This document shows positions 1 through 6,994 of a stretch of DNA of 13,208 nucleotides, piece after piece. The position numbers and the translations under genes were made by a program. Numbering within the stretch: position 1 is the stretch's first letter; each line of letters opens with the position of its first letter. The notes beneath the pieces were generated by a model, which did no database searches, was not told where the DNA came from, and was given only the letters and a program-made list of their open reading frames with translations. The DNA comes from JBKJUK01 sp046590705 (GTDB lineage: Bacteria; Acidobacteriota; Thermoanaerobaculia; Gp7-AA8): the NCBI GenBank assembly GCA_046590705.1, contig JBKJUK010000335.1:1-13208 (forward strand), written 5' to 3'.

Positions 1-26
1 AGCGGGCGCGCGCAACGCGCCCCTAC
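1..26. repeat. Truncated REP-type repeat (right half)
   Basis: These 26 bases are identical to 9179-9204, the right half of the two-hairpin element described there. They contain the hairpin GGGCGCG / CGCGCCC and end in CGCCCCTAC. The left half lies outside the window. The copy lies just past the stop codon of the minus-strand KGG gene, a typical position for extragenic palindromes. Confidence 0.8.
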
Positions 27-46
27 TCGACTGTATCTACAAAGCG

Positions 47-376
47 TCAGGCTTCGTTGCGGGGACGATCGCCGATCGGCTGCTGACGGCTGCTTTCCTC
101 AATCCTCGGGTTGTTTACAAATCCTTCCGGCGTGCGAGTGGGTTCGGGACGTGTCCTGCTCCCGCGGCTCTCGCCACCTTTACGGCCGATTGCCGACATG
201 TGTTCGCGATTGCGGCTCACGATTTCGCCACCTTTACGTCCGGCCTGGCGCGCTTCATCAGAGGTGAACTCATGCGCGGTTCCGCGCTCATGAGCGGCGC
301 GGCCGCCTTTACTCGCGATCTCCTTCTGCTTGCCCGGATCCATTGAAGCAAAACCTCTTCTGCTCGTGTCTGCCAT
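47..376 (-). CDS. KGG-repeat general stress protein
   Basis: This 109-residue, very hydrophilic protein has three Lys-Gly-Gly repeats, with KGG at about residues 23-25, 48-50 and 66-68. They sit in the arrangement of the KGG (stress-induced bacterial acidophilic repeat) family that includes B. subtilis GsiB and E. coli YciG. The N-terminal part (RGFASMDPGKQKEIASKGG) is close to the family consensus. The last 40 residues are Arg/Pro/Glu-rich and look disordered. There is no signal peptide, so it is probably cytoplasmic. The family is associated with starvation, acid, desiccation or general stress; the molecular activity is unknown, possibly hydrophilin-like. A purine-rich GGGAGGG at 380-386 lies immediately before the ATG. 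The gene appears to be a single transcription unit, separated from the upstream tRNA by a terminator at 627-660. An AT-rich patch at about 466-490 is the likely promoter area, though I cannot define boxes there. Confidence 0.88.
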   Translation of the reverse strand: MADTSRRGFASMDPGKQKEIASKGGRAAHERGTAHEFTSDEARQAGRKGGEIVSRNREHMSAIGRKGGESRGSRTRPEPTRTPEGFVNNPRIEESSRQQPIGDRPRNEA

Positions 377-626
377 ATTCCCTCCCTTGGGGGGACCTGC
401 TGTTTCGTCTCGAATCCAGCATCCGAAACCTGCAGTCGAACAGCAACGCCCGTGCCGCGTGGACGAAATTATTCAAACTAAAGAAGATGTACGCTAGCGG
501 ACGTTCAGGGTCGGGACCCGAAAGGAAAACGAGGAGCACAGGCAATCCTGCCTGTGACGCGCTGCCCGGAATTCGCGCCCGCGAGGCAGGCTCAACGAGT
601 CGAGACAGTCGGAGCCCCCCGTGAAA

Positions 627-660
627 ACGAAAACGCCGCGGCTGAGCGCGGCGTTTCGTT
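627..660 (-). terminator. Intrinsic terminator after the tRNA-Ser genes
   Basis: A perfect 9-bp stem, AACGCCGCG (632-640) and CGCGGCGTT (647-655), encloses the 6-nt loop GCTGAG. It can be extended outward with one bulged base. Read on the minus strand it begins 8 bases past the tRNA-Ser(GCU) 3' end and is followed by a T-rich run (TTTTCGTTTTC). It therefore ends the tRNA transcript before the KGG gene. The plus side is also T-rich, so it may work in both directions. Confidence 0.8.
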
Positions 661-667
661 CTTCAGA

Positions 668-759
668 TGGCGGAGGGAGAGGGATTCGAACCCTCGGAAC
701 CGGTTTCCCAGTTCGACGGTTTAGCAAACCGTTGGATTAAGCCACTCTCCCATCCCTCC
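668..759 (-). tRNA. tRNA-Ser (anticodon GCU)
   Basis: Read on the minus strand, the acceptor stem GGAGGGA (753-759) pairs with TCCCTCC (672-678), followed by discriminator G and an encoded CCA (668-670). The anticodon stem ACGGT/ACCGT encloses loop TTGCTAA, giving anticodon GCU (723-725), which reads AGC/AGU serine codons. A long variable arm, AACTGG-GAAA-CCGGTT, is the class II hallmark expected of tRNA-Ser. The T arm has the usual GGTTCGAATCC core. It lies 92 bases downstream of a second serine tRNA and is followed by a strong terminator. Confidence 0.97.
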
Positions 760-813
760 GGGCCTGACTCTGAAGTCGCTGCAGACGGGTGCTAATCTCC
801 CGCTCAGCGCGGC

Positions 814-840
814 ATTCTACATAGAAGTCGCCGCATTCAA
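814..840 (-). promoter_or_regulatory. Possible sigma70-type promoter for tRNA-Ser(GCU)
   Basis: On the minus strand, TTGAAT (835-840) and TAGAAT (814-819) resemble -35 and -10 boxes, with a short 15-nt spacer. The predicted start would be near 807, about 48 bases before the mature tRNA. The short spacer keeps this tentative; co-transcription from the upstream tRNA or mglA is the alternative. Confidence 0.3.
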
Positions 841-851
841 ATCAATTTTTG

Positions 852-941
852 TGGCGGAGGGGGTGGGATTCGAACCCACGGTACCGTTTCCGGTACGGCG
901 GTTTTCAAGACCGCTGCCTTAAACCACTCGACCACCCCTCC
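852..941 (-). tRNA. tRNA-Ser (anticodon UGA)
   Basis: Read on the minus strand, acceptor stem GGAGGGG (935-941) pairs with CCCCTCC (856-862), then discriminator G and encoded CCA (852-854). The anticodon stem GCGGT/ACCGC encloses loop CTTGAAA, giving anticodon UGA (905-907), which reads UCA and other UCN serine codons. The long variable arm GTACCG-GAAA-CGGTAC confirms class II. Its 5' end is only 27 bases after the stop codon of the mglA-like gene on the same strand, with no terminator-like hairpin between them. It may therefore be transcribed with mglA or from a promoter inside the mglA tail. Confidence 0.97.
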
Positions 942-968
942 GTGATCTGGTACGGCTTTTTGCGGCCG

Positions 969-2144
969 CTAAGATAACAGATTGATGTCGAGTGTGATCT
1001 TGAGCTTCAACTTTCTGAATCGTTTCAACTCATCCATCGACAGATTGAGTGGGAGCGTGACCTCGCGAACCAGCCCGTCCGCCGCGCGTCGATCCGATCC
1101 GGCCTGGCTCTCTGCTACTGGTGCTGGAGGTGGAACGCTCCGCAGCGGTGCCGGTGCCTGGGGAGGTGGGACAGGCGCTGTGGCAGGTTCCTGGAGTTTC
1201 GGCAGCGAGTTCAGAAGCAACTCAGGCAACGGTATCTCTACCGAGCCGATCGGAACTTCGATCGATGGTGGATCGATGGTGAACGGAGACTGGGCTGCAT
1301 TCCCTCCATCGAAGGACTCGATGAGTTCGTCGAAGGGACTGGAGGGAGAAAAGTTCGGTGCGGACAGGAGTTCCGTCGCGACGAGGGGTATGTTGTCGGG
1401 AGCATCGTCGGCATCGAACACCACAGCGTTACTGGCTGCAGCCGGACTTGCTGCATCGTCCGCCCAGACTGATTCCTGCTTCGAAGGAGCTGAGCCCTCG
1501 ATGGTGGCGTTGAGTACGTTGATTTCCTTCTCGAGAGGCTCGGAGCCACCTTCCAGCCCGTACTTCTTCACCAGATGAGACAGGACCAGCTGGGTGATCC
1601 CTTTCAATGTTCTCTCAACTCCGATTCCGGTTGTGGCCACGGATTCGAATGATGGAACGTTGAGCCGGTTGATGCCCCGATTCAATTCTTCGATCGAAAG
1701 AGCGTTCGGGAGATCACGTTTGTTGTACTGAATGACCAGCGGGATATCGCTGATTCTGATTCCCTGCCGCTTGAGATTGTCTTCGAGATTCTGGAGAGAC
1801 TCGTTGTTTGCGTCCAGCGCAAAGTCCTGGCTGTCGGCAACGAAAACGACACCGTCCGAGCCCTTCAACACCAGCTGGCGAGTCGAATTGTAGTAGACCT
1901 GACCAGGCACCGTGTAGAGCTGCAGCTTGGTACGCATGCCGCGGATCTTGCCAAGGTCTAGCGGGAGGAAGTCGAAGAAAAGCGTACGATCGGTCTTGGT
2001 CGCCAGCGATAACATCTTGCTGCGATTGTTCGACGGAAGAGAATCGTAGACGAACTGCAGATTCGTCGTTTTTCCGCAGAGACCCGGTCCGTAATAGACA
2101 ACTTTCGCGGTGATCTCTTTTGTAGCGTAGTTGAAGAGGACCAT
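969..2144 (-). CDS. mglA: MglA-like small GTPase with a long C-terminal tail
   Basis: Residues 1-195 match the MglA GTPase family (cell polarity and motility switches in Myxococcus). The P-loop is GPGLCGKTT at 19-27. Arg53-Thr54 match the MglA intrinsic arginine finger and switch I Thr. TVPGQ at 78-82 is the family's switch II version with the catalytic Gln, NKRD at 141-144 is G4, and ATTG around 170-173 is at G5. Ordinary MglA is about 195 residues; this protein has 391. The extra part holds an acidic, low-complexity linker (about 200-315), a proline/alanine-rich stretch (318-343) and a conserved-looking basic end, LPLNLSMDELKRFRKLKLKI (364-383), that could be a docking module. The start is supported by the family N-terminus, but there is no Shine-Dalgarno: the leader is pyrimidine-rich (TTCCTCCTCCTGA). 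No mglB partner is present. Predicted cytoplasmic. The role in motility or polarity is inferred from the family. Confidence 0.9.
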   Translation of the reverse strand: MVLFNYATKEITAKVVYYGPGLCGKTTNLQFVYDSLPSNNRSKMLSLATKTDRTLFFDFLPLDLGKIRGMRTKLQLYTVPGQVYYNSTRQLVLKGSDGVVFVADSQDFALDANNESLQNLEDNLKRQGIRISDIPLVIQYNKRDLPNALSIEELNRGINRLNVPSFESVATTGIGVERTLKGITQLVLSHLVKKYGLEGGSEPLEKEINVLNATIEGSAPSKQESVWADDAASPAAASNAVVFDADDAPDNIPLVATELLSAPNFSPSSPFDELIESFDGGNAAQSPFTIDPPSIEVPIGSVEIPLPELLLNSLPKLQEPATAPVPPPQAPAPLRSVPPPAPVAESQAGSDRRAADGLVREVTLPLNLSMDELKRFRKLKLKITLDINLLS

Positions 2145-2189
2145 TCAGGAGGAGGAAGGTTAGTTGAGGGGCGGAGGGTCTGTCAAACA

Positions 2190-2272
2190 GAATGGAGAAT
2201 GAAGAATGGAGAATGGAGAATGTTCTCGCTTTCATTCGCCATTCTCGATTCTCCATTCGACATTCTCCATTC
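2190..2272. repeat. Long inverted repeat (33-bp hairpin, GAATGGAGAATG units)
   Basis: The left arm 2190-2222 and right arm 2240-2272 are complementary at 30 of 33 positions by hand alignment, with a 17-nt loop. Each arm is built from the unit GAATGGAGAATG or its complement. The hairpin lies between the divergent mglA-like and amidohydrolase genes, just before the latter's start at 2329. A single arm reappears at 6926-6957. The unit spacing is too short and irregular for a CRISPR array. Confidence 0.85.
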
Positions 2273-2328
2273 GATACGCGGTATCCTTCCCGCGGTTTTG
2301 CTTCCCACCCTCTAACTCGGGAGTTTGC

Positions 2329-3942
2329 ATGCAGAGATGTGGCGTCACGGTCCGGTTTCTTCTTCTATTCATTCTGGTTACGGGGACGCTGTTTGCTGAA
2401 GCGCCCGGTGTCTACGCGATCGTGGGGGGAATGGTGCATCCCGTCTCCTCCGCGCCAATTACCGGCGGTGTGGTCATCATCCGCGAAGGGCTCATTGAAA
2501 AGGTGGGCCCTGCCGGCACGAGCGTTCCCGCCGACGCGACTGTGGTCGACGCAAAGGGAATGCACGTTTACCCAGGCTTCTTCGATGCACAAACCACCAT
2601 GGGTTTGCCTGCGCCTCCACGAAGAATTCCTCAACGTCCCGGGGGACCACCATCGCCAGCCAGTTCTGAGCCGCAGCTCGATCCTTCTCCGGCACTGATC
2701 GCCGCGAGACAGATCAAGCTGACCGACGATCTGGTCGATGCCAGGCGCGCCACGGGAGTCACAACTGTCCTGATCGTTCCGGCAAATGGAATCTTCAACG
2801 GGCAGTCAGCAATCCTGAACCTGTCGGGAACTGACCTGAATGCATCGCTGATCAAGTCGCCTGCAACGCATCAGATTTCTTTCAACGCCCGCACCGACGG
2901 ACGCTTTCCTGATTCGCTCATGGGAGTGTTCGCACACATCAGGCAGACCTTTCTCGACGAGCAGCAGCTTCGCTCTGCGAATCAGGTCTACAACCGGAAT
3001 CCTGCAGGCAAGCGTCGTCCCGTTTCGACTCCGGACCTCGAAGCCCTCTCCGCCATCGCCTCGCGAACCCTGCCGGTCGTCTTCATGGTCGATTCTGAAA
3101 ATATGATGCTGAGGGCCCTGGAACTGGCGAAAGAATTCAACCTCCGGCCGATCCTCTCCGGCGGACGTCAGTCGTATCTCATCGCAGATCAGCTGAAGTC
3201 GGGCGCGATTCCTGTTCTGGTCTCCGTGAACTTCCCGGTACGACCGGCCGAGAATCCGGAAGAGCAGCCTCTCAGAGTGATTCGCGAACGTGTTCGCAGT
3301 GCCTCCGGTCCGTCGGTGCTCGCGAAGAGTGGAGTTCCTTTTGCTCTCGTTTCGGGCGGGACCCTTCCCGCCGGTGACTTCATGAAAGGCATCAGGAAAG
3401 CGATCACGGCGGGCCTCTCCAAGGAAGCAGCGCTTCGTGCGATCACGCTCTCCCCGGCAGAGATCTTCGGCGTCCAGCGTCAGATCGGCTCACTCGAGCG
3501 CGGCAAGATCGCCAACGTCGTCATCAGCAGCAAAGAGATTTTCGAGAAAGACGCGAAGATCAGCAGCCTCATGGTCGACGGCAGGCTGGTCCGGCTTCCG
3601 AAAGACGAACCGAAGAGTGACGGAGCCTCCACCCCGAGCCCGCTCAGCGGAAGCTGGAGCGTGTCGGTTCGGACATCGGAGGGCGAAGTTGCCATGCAGT
3701 TCGTTCTGCGCGGAGATGGTTCGCAGTTGAGCGGAACCTTCTCCGGCCAGCGAGGATCGGGCGACATCCGGGATGGAAGCATCGAAGGCAGTTCATTCCA
3801 GTTCACGATCAGCGCACGTACAACCGAAACCGGCGAGAGCGGCGACTGGAAGTTCGAAGGAACCGTGGATGGCGACACCATGAGCGGAACGGTCAGCACC
3901 AGCACCGGATCGCTGCAGTTCAGCGGGAGCAAAGGCAAATGA
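2329..3942 (+). CDS. Exported amidohydrolase-like protein, metal ligands lost, with extra C-terminal beta domain
   Basis: The 537-residue protein has a signal peptide (hydrophobic about 9-23, likely cleavage after LFA) and an amidohydrolase fold at about 28-425. Recognisable are the N-terminal beta sandwich (VVIIREGLIEKVG), VYPGFFDA, and the C-terminal SPAEIFGV...GSLERGKIANVVI signature. The metal-binding HxH that normally follows the YPGFIDA strand is replaced by DAQTTMG (86-92). The later histidine positions read VFMVDSE (251-257) and LSGGR (276-280), and the usual Asp region reads VSGGT. It is therefore probably non-catalytic. Residues about 438-537 form a Gly/Ser/Thr-rich domain of alternating strands (LSGSWSVSV...LSGTFSG...FEGTVDGDTMSGTVS), possibly a small beta barrel. 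I chose ATG 2329 because GGGAG at 2319-2323 precedes it and the in-frame upstream start at 2206 lies inside the inverted repeat. Its stop overlaps the next start (ATGA). Confidence 0.85.
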   Translation: MQRCGVTVRFLLLFILVTGTLFAEAPGVYAIVGGMVHPVSSAPITGGVVIIREGLIEKVGPAGTSVPADATVVDAKGMHVYPGFFDAQTTMGLPAPPRRIPQRPGGPPSPASSEPQLDPSPALIAARQIKLTDDLVDARRATGVTTVLIVPANGIFNGQSAILNLSGTDLNASLIKSPATHQISFNARTDGRFPDSLMGVFAHIRQTFLDEQQLRSANQVYNRNPAGKRRPVSTPDLEALSAIASRTLPVVFMVDSENMMLRALELAKEFNLRPILSGGRQSYLIADQLKSGAIPVLVSVNFPVRPAENPEEQPLRVIRERVRSASGPSVLAKSGVPFALVSGGTLPAGDFMKGIRKAITAGLSKEAALRAITLSPAEIFGVQRQIGSLERGKIANVVISSKEIFEKDAKISSLMVDGRLVRLPKDEPKSDGASTPSPLSGSWSVSVRTSEGEVAMQFVLRGDGSQLSGTFSGQRGSGDIRDGSIEGSSFQFTISARTTETGESGDWKFEGTVDGDTMSGTVSTSTGSLQFSGSKGK

Positions 3943-5339
3943 AAACGAATCATGTGATCGTCCTCACTGCACTACTGATTGCTTCGACAGCGCAAGCTGC
4001 CGCGAAAGAGATTCTCATTCGCAATGCAACTCTGCTCACCGTGAGCCGCGGCACGATCGTGAACGGCTCACTCCTGATTCGTGACGGGAAGATTGCCGCC
4101 ATCGGCACCGCTGATCAGGTGAAGGCTTCATCCTCCGCACAGATCATCGACGGCACCGGCAAGTACGTCCTGCCGGGAATCATCGATGCCCACAGTCATG
4201 CCGGAATTGAAGGAAACGTGAATGAGACCACTCTGGCCAACACCGGCATGGTTCGAGTCCGGGATGTCCTTACCGGCGACGACATCAGTTCCTATCGACA
4301 ACTCGCCGGCGGCACGACCGCTGCGAACATTCTCCATGGGTCCGCCAACGCCATCGGCGGGCAGAATGCCGTCGTCAAATGGAAGTGGGGTAAACCGATC
4401 TCCCAATGGGTGATCGCGGATGCTCCGGCGGGGATCAAGTTCGCCCTCGGGGAAAATCCGAAGAGCTCGAATTTCTCGCCTCCGGCCGGCATCCTCAAAC
4501 CATATCCCGCAACGCGAATGGGAGTCGAAGAGGTCGTGCGGCAGGCCTTCACCGATGCCAGAGACTACACCGCGCGATGGACGGAGTACGAAGCGAAGAA
4601 GAAGAAGGGCGAGGATGCGATTCCGCCGCGCCGGGATCTACTGATGGACGAGATGGCCGACATCATTCGCGGCAAGGTCTTCGTTCACTCGCACGCTTAC
4701 CGCGCCGACGAAATTCTGATGCTGATGAATCTCGCCGATGAGATGGGATTCAAGATCCGCACATTCCAGCATGTTCTGGAAGGCTACAAGGTCGGGCGGG
4801 AAATGGCGAAGCATGGTGCGGCCGGTTCGACGTTTATCGACTGGTGGGGCTTCAAGATGGAAGCTTACGACGCCATTCCCTACAACGTGGCACTGATGAC
4901 GCGCGACGGAGTGAGCGTGTCAGTGAATTCGGATTCCGATGAACTCGCGCGTCATCTCAACCTCGATGCCGCGAAAGCGATCAAGTACGGCGGTCTCACC
5001 GAAGAGGAAGCACTTCGCACCTGCACGCTCAATCCCGCAATTCAACTCGGCATCGATCACCGCGTCGGCTCACTGGAAGCAGGAAAAGACGCCGACCTGG
5101 CCATCTGGAACGGACATCCGCTCTCCACCTATTCACGCGTCGAACAGACCATGATCGAGGGAGAGGTCTACTTCGACCGCGCCGTAGATCTCAGGCGGCG
5201 AGAAGAGTTTCGACGAGAGAAGGAAGACCTGCTGAAAGCGGAGAAAGAGCAGGAACAGAAAGACAAGAAAGACAAGAAAGATAAACCTGCGGCGAAGCCC
5301 GATCCGGCAGCAAAGAAACCAGCAGTGGAGGTGAACTGA
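3939..5339 (+). CDS. Exported amidohydrolase with intact metal site
   Basis: The 466-residue protein has a signal peptide (MKTNHVIVLTALLIASTAQA, cleavage near residue 20) and a full amidohydrolase-superfamily domain. Metal-ligand motifs are present: DAHSHAG (83-89) with the HxH, VHSHAYRADEI (249-259), FQHVLEGYK (276-284) and an Asp in VNSDSDE (329-335). Lysines in the AGIKFALGENPK segment (164-175) could include a bridging Lys, but I cannot assign one. The end has the imidazolonepropionase-like NPAIQLGID...GSLEAGKDADLAIW pattern. Substrate is unknown; relatives hydrolyse cyclic amides or dipeptides. The last 50 residues are a charged tail (KDKKDKKDK) written as 9-nt tandem repeats (GACAAGAAA) at 5262-5279. 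It overlaps its upstream neighbour by 4 nt (ATGA) and the downstream one by 1 nt (TGATG), which implies translational coupling. It is the only member of the trio that looks catalytically competent. Confidence 0.92.
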   Translation: MKTNHVIVLTALLIASTAQAAAKEILIRNATLLTVSRGTIVNGSLLIRDGKIAAIGTADQVKASSSAQIIDGTGKYVLPGIIDAHSHAGIEGNVNETTLANTGMVRVRDVLTGDDISSYRQLAGGTTAANILHGSANAIGGQNAVVKWKWGKPISQWVIADAPAGIKFALGENPKSSNFSPPAGILKPYPATRMGVEEVVRQAFTDARDYTARWTEYEAKKKKGEDAIPPRRDLLMDEMADIIRGKVFVHSHAYRADEILMLMNLADEMGFKIRTFQHVLEGYKVGREMAKHGAAGSTFIDWWGFKMEAYDAIPYNVALMTRDGVSVSVNSDSDELARHLNLDAAKAIKYGGLTEEEALRTCTLNPAIQLGIDHRVGSLEAGKDADLAIWNGHPLSTYSRVEQTMIEGEVYFDRAVDLRRREEFRREKEDLLKAEKEQEQKDKKDKKDKPAAKPDPAAKKPAVEVN

Positions 5340-6664
5340 TGCGCGCTATGAAAGTGACGGCACTTATCGGTGTTCTACTGGCCGGCAATCTTCTGGCTCA
5401 ATCAGTCGTACTCAACAACGACGGCCGGAAGGCGACCTTCGCCATTCGCAACGCCACCATCTATCCAGTGACTGGTGCTCCGATTCAGAACGGTACGATC
5501 GTGATGAGCAATGGGCTGATCACTGCGCTCGGAGCGGCGGCCGCTGTTCCTGCGGACGCAGTGACCATCGACGGCACGGGACTCTCGGTCTATCCGGGGA
5601 TGATCGACAGCGGTACCAACATCGGACTCACGGAAGTGAGTTCGGTCGCTGGAACGAATGACATCAGTGAGCTCGGCGATCTGAACCCGAATGCACGCGT
5701 GGAGGTCGCACTTAACCCGCATAGCAACCTGATTCCAGTCACGCGAGTGAACGGAGTGACTACGGTGCTCACGCAGCCGGAAGGCGGGCTGATCTCGGGC
5801 CAGAGCGCAATCATCCAGCTCAAGGGCTGGACACCAGCGGAGATGGTGCTGAAAGCTCCAGCAGCGCTGCACATCAACTTCCCGCGGGTTCGCTCCGGCG
5901 CACAGTTCGGCGCGAGGCCGCAGGACGAAGAAGCGGAGAAGGAAGCAAAGAAGTCCTACACGCGTCAGCTCGACCGCCTTCGCGATACCTTCCGGGATGC
6001 GCAGGCCTACGCCCGAGCGCTCGGAGCGCGGAAGACCGCGCCGTCTACCGCGCGTCTCGAGAACGATCTGATTCTGGCGTCGATGGTCGATGTCGTCGAG
6101 GGGCGTGTGCCCGTCATCATGCACGCGAATCTTGCCGCAGACATTCGCGAAGCGATCAAGTTCGCGGATGAGATGAAGCTGCGCATGATTCTGTCCGGCG
6201 GCGACGAGGTGCAGAAGGTTCTCAAGGAATTAAAAGAGAAAAAAATCCCCGTTCTTCTCGGCCCGATTTTCTCGCTGCCGCAGAATGAAGACGATCCCTA
6301 CGACATGCTCTACTCGAACGCAGCGGCCCTGCAGAGTGCAGGCATCGAGTTCGCCATTCAGTCGGGCGACAATCACAACGCCAGACATCTTCCCTATCAC
6401 GCCGCCATCTCCGCCGCGTTCGGTCTGCCCAAAGAGGAAGCGCTGAAGGCGGTCACGATTTATCCCGCCAGAATTCTAGGAGTCGCTGACCGGATCGGTT
6501 CACTGGAAGTAGGAAAAATCGCCAATGTCTTCGTCACCAACGGCGACCCACTCGAGATCGTCACGCAGGTAAAAGAAGTTTTCATCGGCGGTGAGAGAAT
6601 GCCGATGGACTCACGTCACACCCAACTCTACGAAAAATTCAAGCAACGCCCGAAGAAGGATTAG
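5339..6664 (+). CDS. Exported amidohydrolase-like protein, most metal ligands lost
   Basis: The 441-residue protein has an N-terminal signal peptide (about 4-20, ending NLLA-Q) and an amidohydrolase fold. The HxH position after VYPGMID reads SGTNIG (91-96). A later motif keeps one histidine (VIMHANLA, 259-266). The next metal positions read LSGGDE (285-290) and SGDNHNARH (342-350), so a complete metal site is not visible. The C-terminal family signature is intact (YPARILGV...GSLEVGKIANVFVTNGDP). GGAGG at 5327-5331, seven bases before ATG 5339, supports this start over the Met at 5348. The start overlaps the preceding stop by one base. A heptameric A run (6239-6245) lies in the coding sequence without disrupting the frame. 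It is either a pseudoenzyme partner of the intact middle protein or an enzyme with an altered site. Confidence 0.87.
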   Translation: MRAMKVTALIGVLLAGNLLAQSVVLNNDGRKATFAIRNATIYPVTGAPIQNGTIVMSNGLITALGAAAAVPADAVTIDGTGLSVYPGMIDSGTNIGLTEVSSVAGTNDISELGDLNPNARVEVALNPHSNLIPVTRVNGVTTVLTQPEGGLISGQSAIIQLKGWTPAEMVLKAPAALHINFPRVRSGAQFGARPQDEEAEKEAKKSYTRQLDRLRDTFRDAQAYARALGARKTAPSTARLENDLILASMVDVVEGRVPVIMHANLAADIREAIKFADEMKLRMILSGGDEVQKVLKELKEKKIPVLLGPIFSLPQNEDDPYDMLYSNAAALQSAGIEFAIQSGDNHNARHLPYHAAISAAFGLPKEEALKAVTIYPARILGVADRIGSLEVGKIANVFVTNGDPLEIVTQVKEVFIGGERMPMDSRHTQLYEKFKQRPKKD

Positions 6665-6681
6665 CAGGTCAACTCTCGCTT

Positions 6682-6856
6682 CGTCATTCCGATGAGCCGC
6701 GTGATCGGCATCGTTCGCAGCCTGGAATGCGAAGAGGAATCTACGGTCCGCGCAGACGCGCTTGATTGCTACCTCAGCGCGGCGCGGAACGGAGATTCCC
6801 CTTCGCACGACAAGCAGCCTGGAATGGTTGTGGATGGCGTGCTCATCGGAATGACG
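6682..6856. repeat. MITE-like element with 16-bp inverted ends
   Basis: CGTCATTCCGATGAGC (6682-6697) and its exact reverse complement (6841-6856) bound 175 bases. Inside is a second inverted pair, GAAGAGGAATCT (6731-6742) and AGATTCCCCTTC (6793-6804), with one mismatch. There is also a 13-nt direct repeat GCAGCCTGGAATG (6717-6729, 6814-6826). No transposase is present, and the short ORF through it looks accidental. The element starts 17 bases after the amidohydrolase operon ends, so it may also act as a terminator. CGTCATTCCGA...GAGGAATCTACG also occurs at 13128-13195. Confidence 0.8.
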
Positions 6857-6925
6857 GCCGCACCCTTACTTGTGGAAAGCCTCGCAGCAGAAAGAGTGTG
6901 AGAAATGCGGGGATAGAAACCGCTT

Positions 6926-6957
6926 CATTCTCCATTCTCCATTCAACATTCTCCATT
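6926..6957. repeat. Single arm of the GAATGGAGAATG repeat
   Basis: This stretch of CATTCTCC units matches the right arm at 2240-2271, differing at two or three positions. Unlike the copy at 2190-2272 it has no partner arm. It lies immediately upstream of the cobalamin riboswitch leader, where the receptor promoter would be expected. Confidence 0.75.
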
Positions 6958-6994
6958 TGCAGCTACACTGCACCCCGTTCTTTGCCATTTTGCT

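Noticed and set aside
982..1578. 198-residue ORF opposite mglA
   Set aside because: It is a shadow of the low-complexity mglA tail: Ser/Gly-rich, with no motif and no ribosome site.
2190..2272. CRISPR-like short repeats
   Set aside because: The units abut or are separated by a few bases and form inverted arms. There are no uniform spacers and no cas genes.
2206..2328. Upstream in-frame start for the first amidohydrolase
   Set aside because: The added 41 residues would be encoded by the inverted repeat. ATG 2329 has a Shine-Dalgarno and directly begins a signal peptide.
6239..6245. A7 run in the third amidohydrolase as a programmed frameshift site
   Set aside because: The reading frame continues normally, and I see no stimulatory structure and no alternative-frame product of note.
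6692..6901. 69-residue plus-strand ORF after the amidohydrolase operon
   Set aside because: It begins inside the inverted end of the 175-bp element and spans its other end. It has no ribosome site and no family motif.
6942..6969. Promoter for the riboswitch transcript (TTCAAC ... TACACT)
   Set aside because: The -35 matches only three of six bases. The position is plausible, but the boxes are too weak to call.
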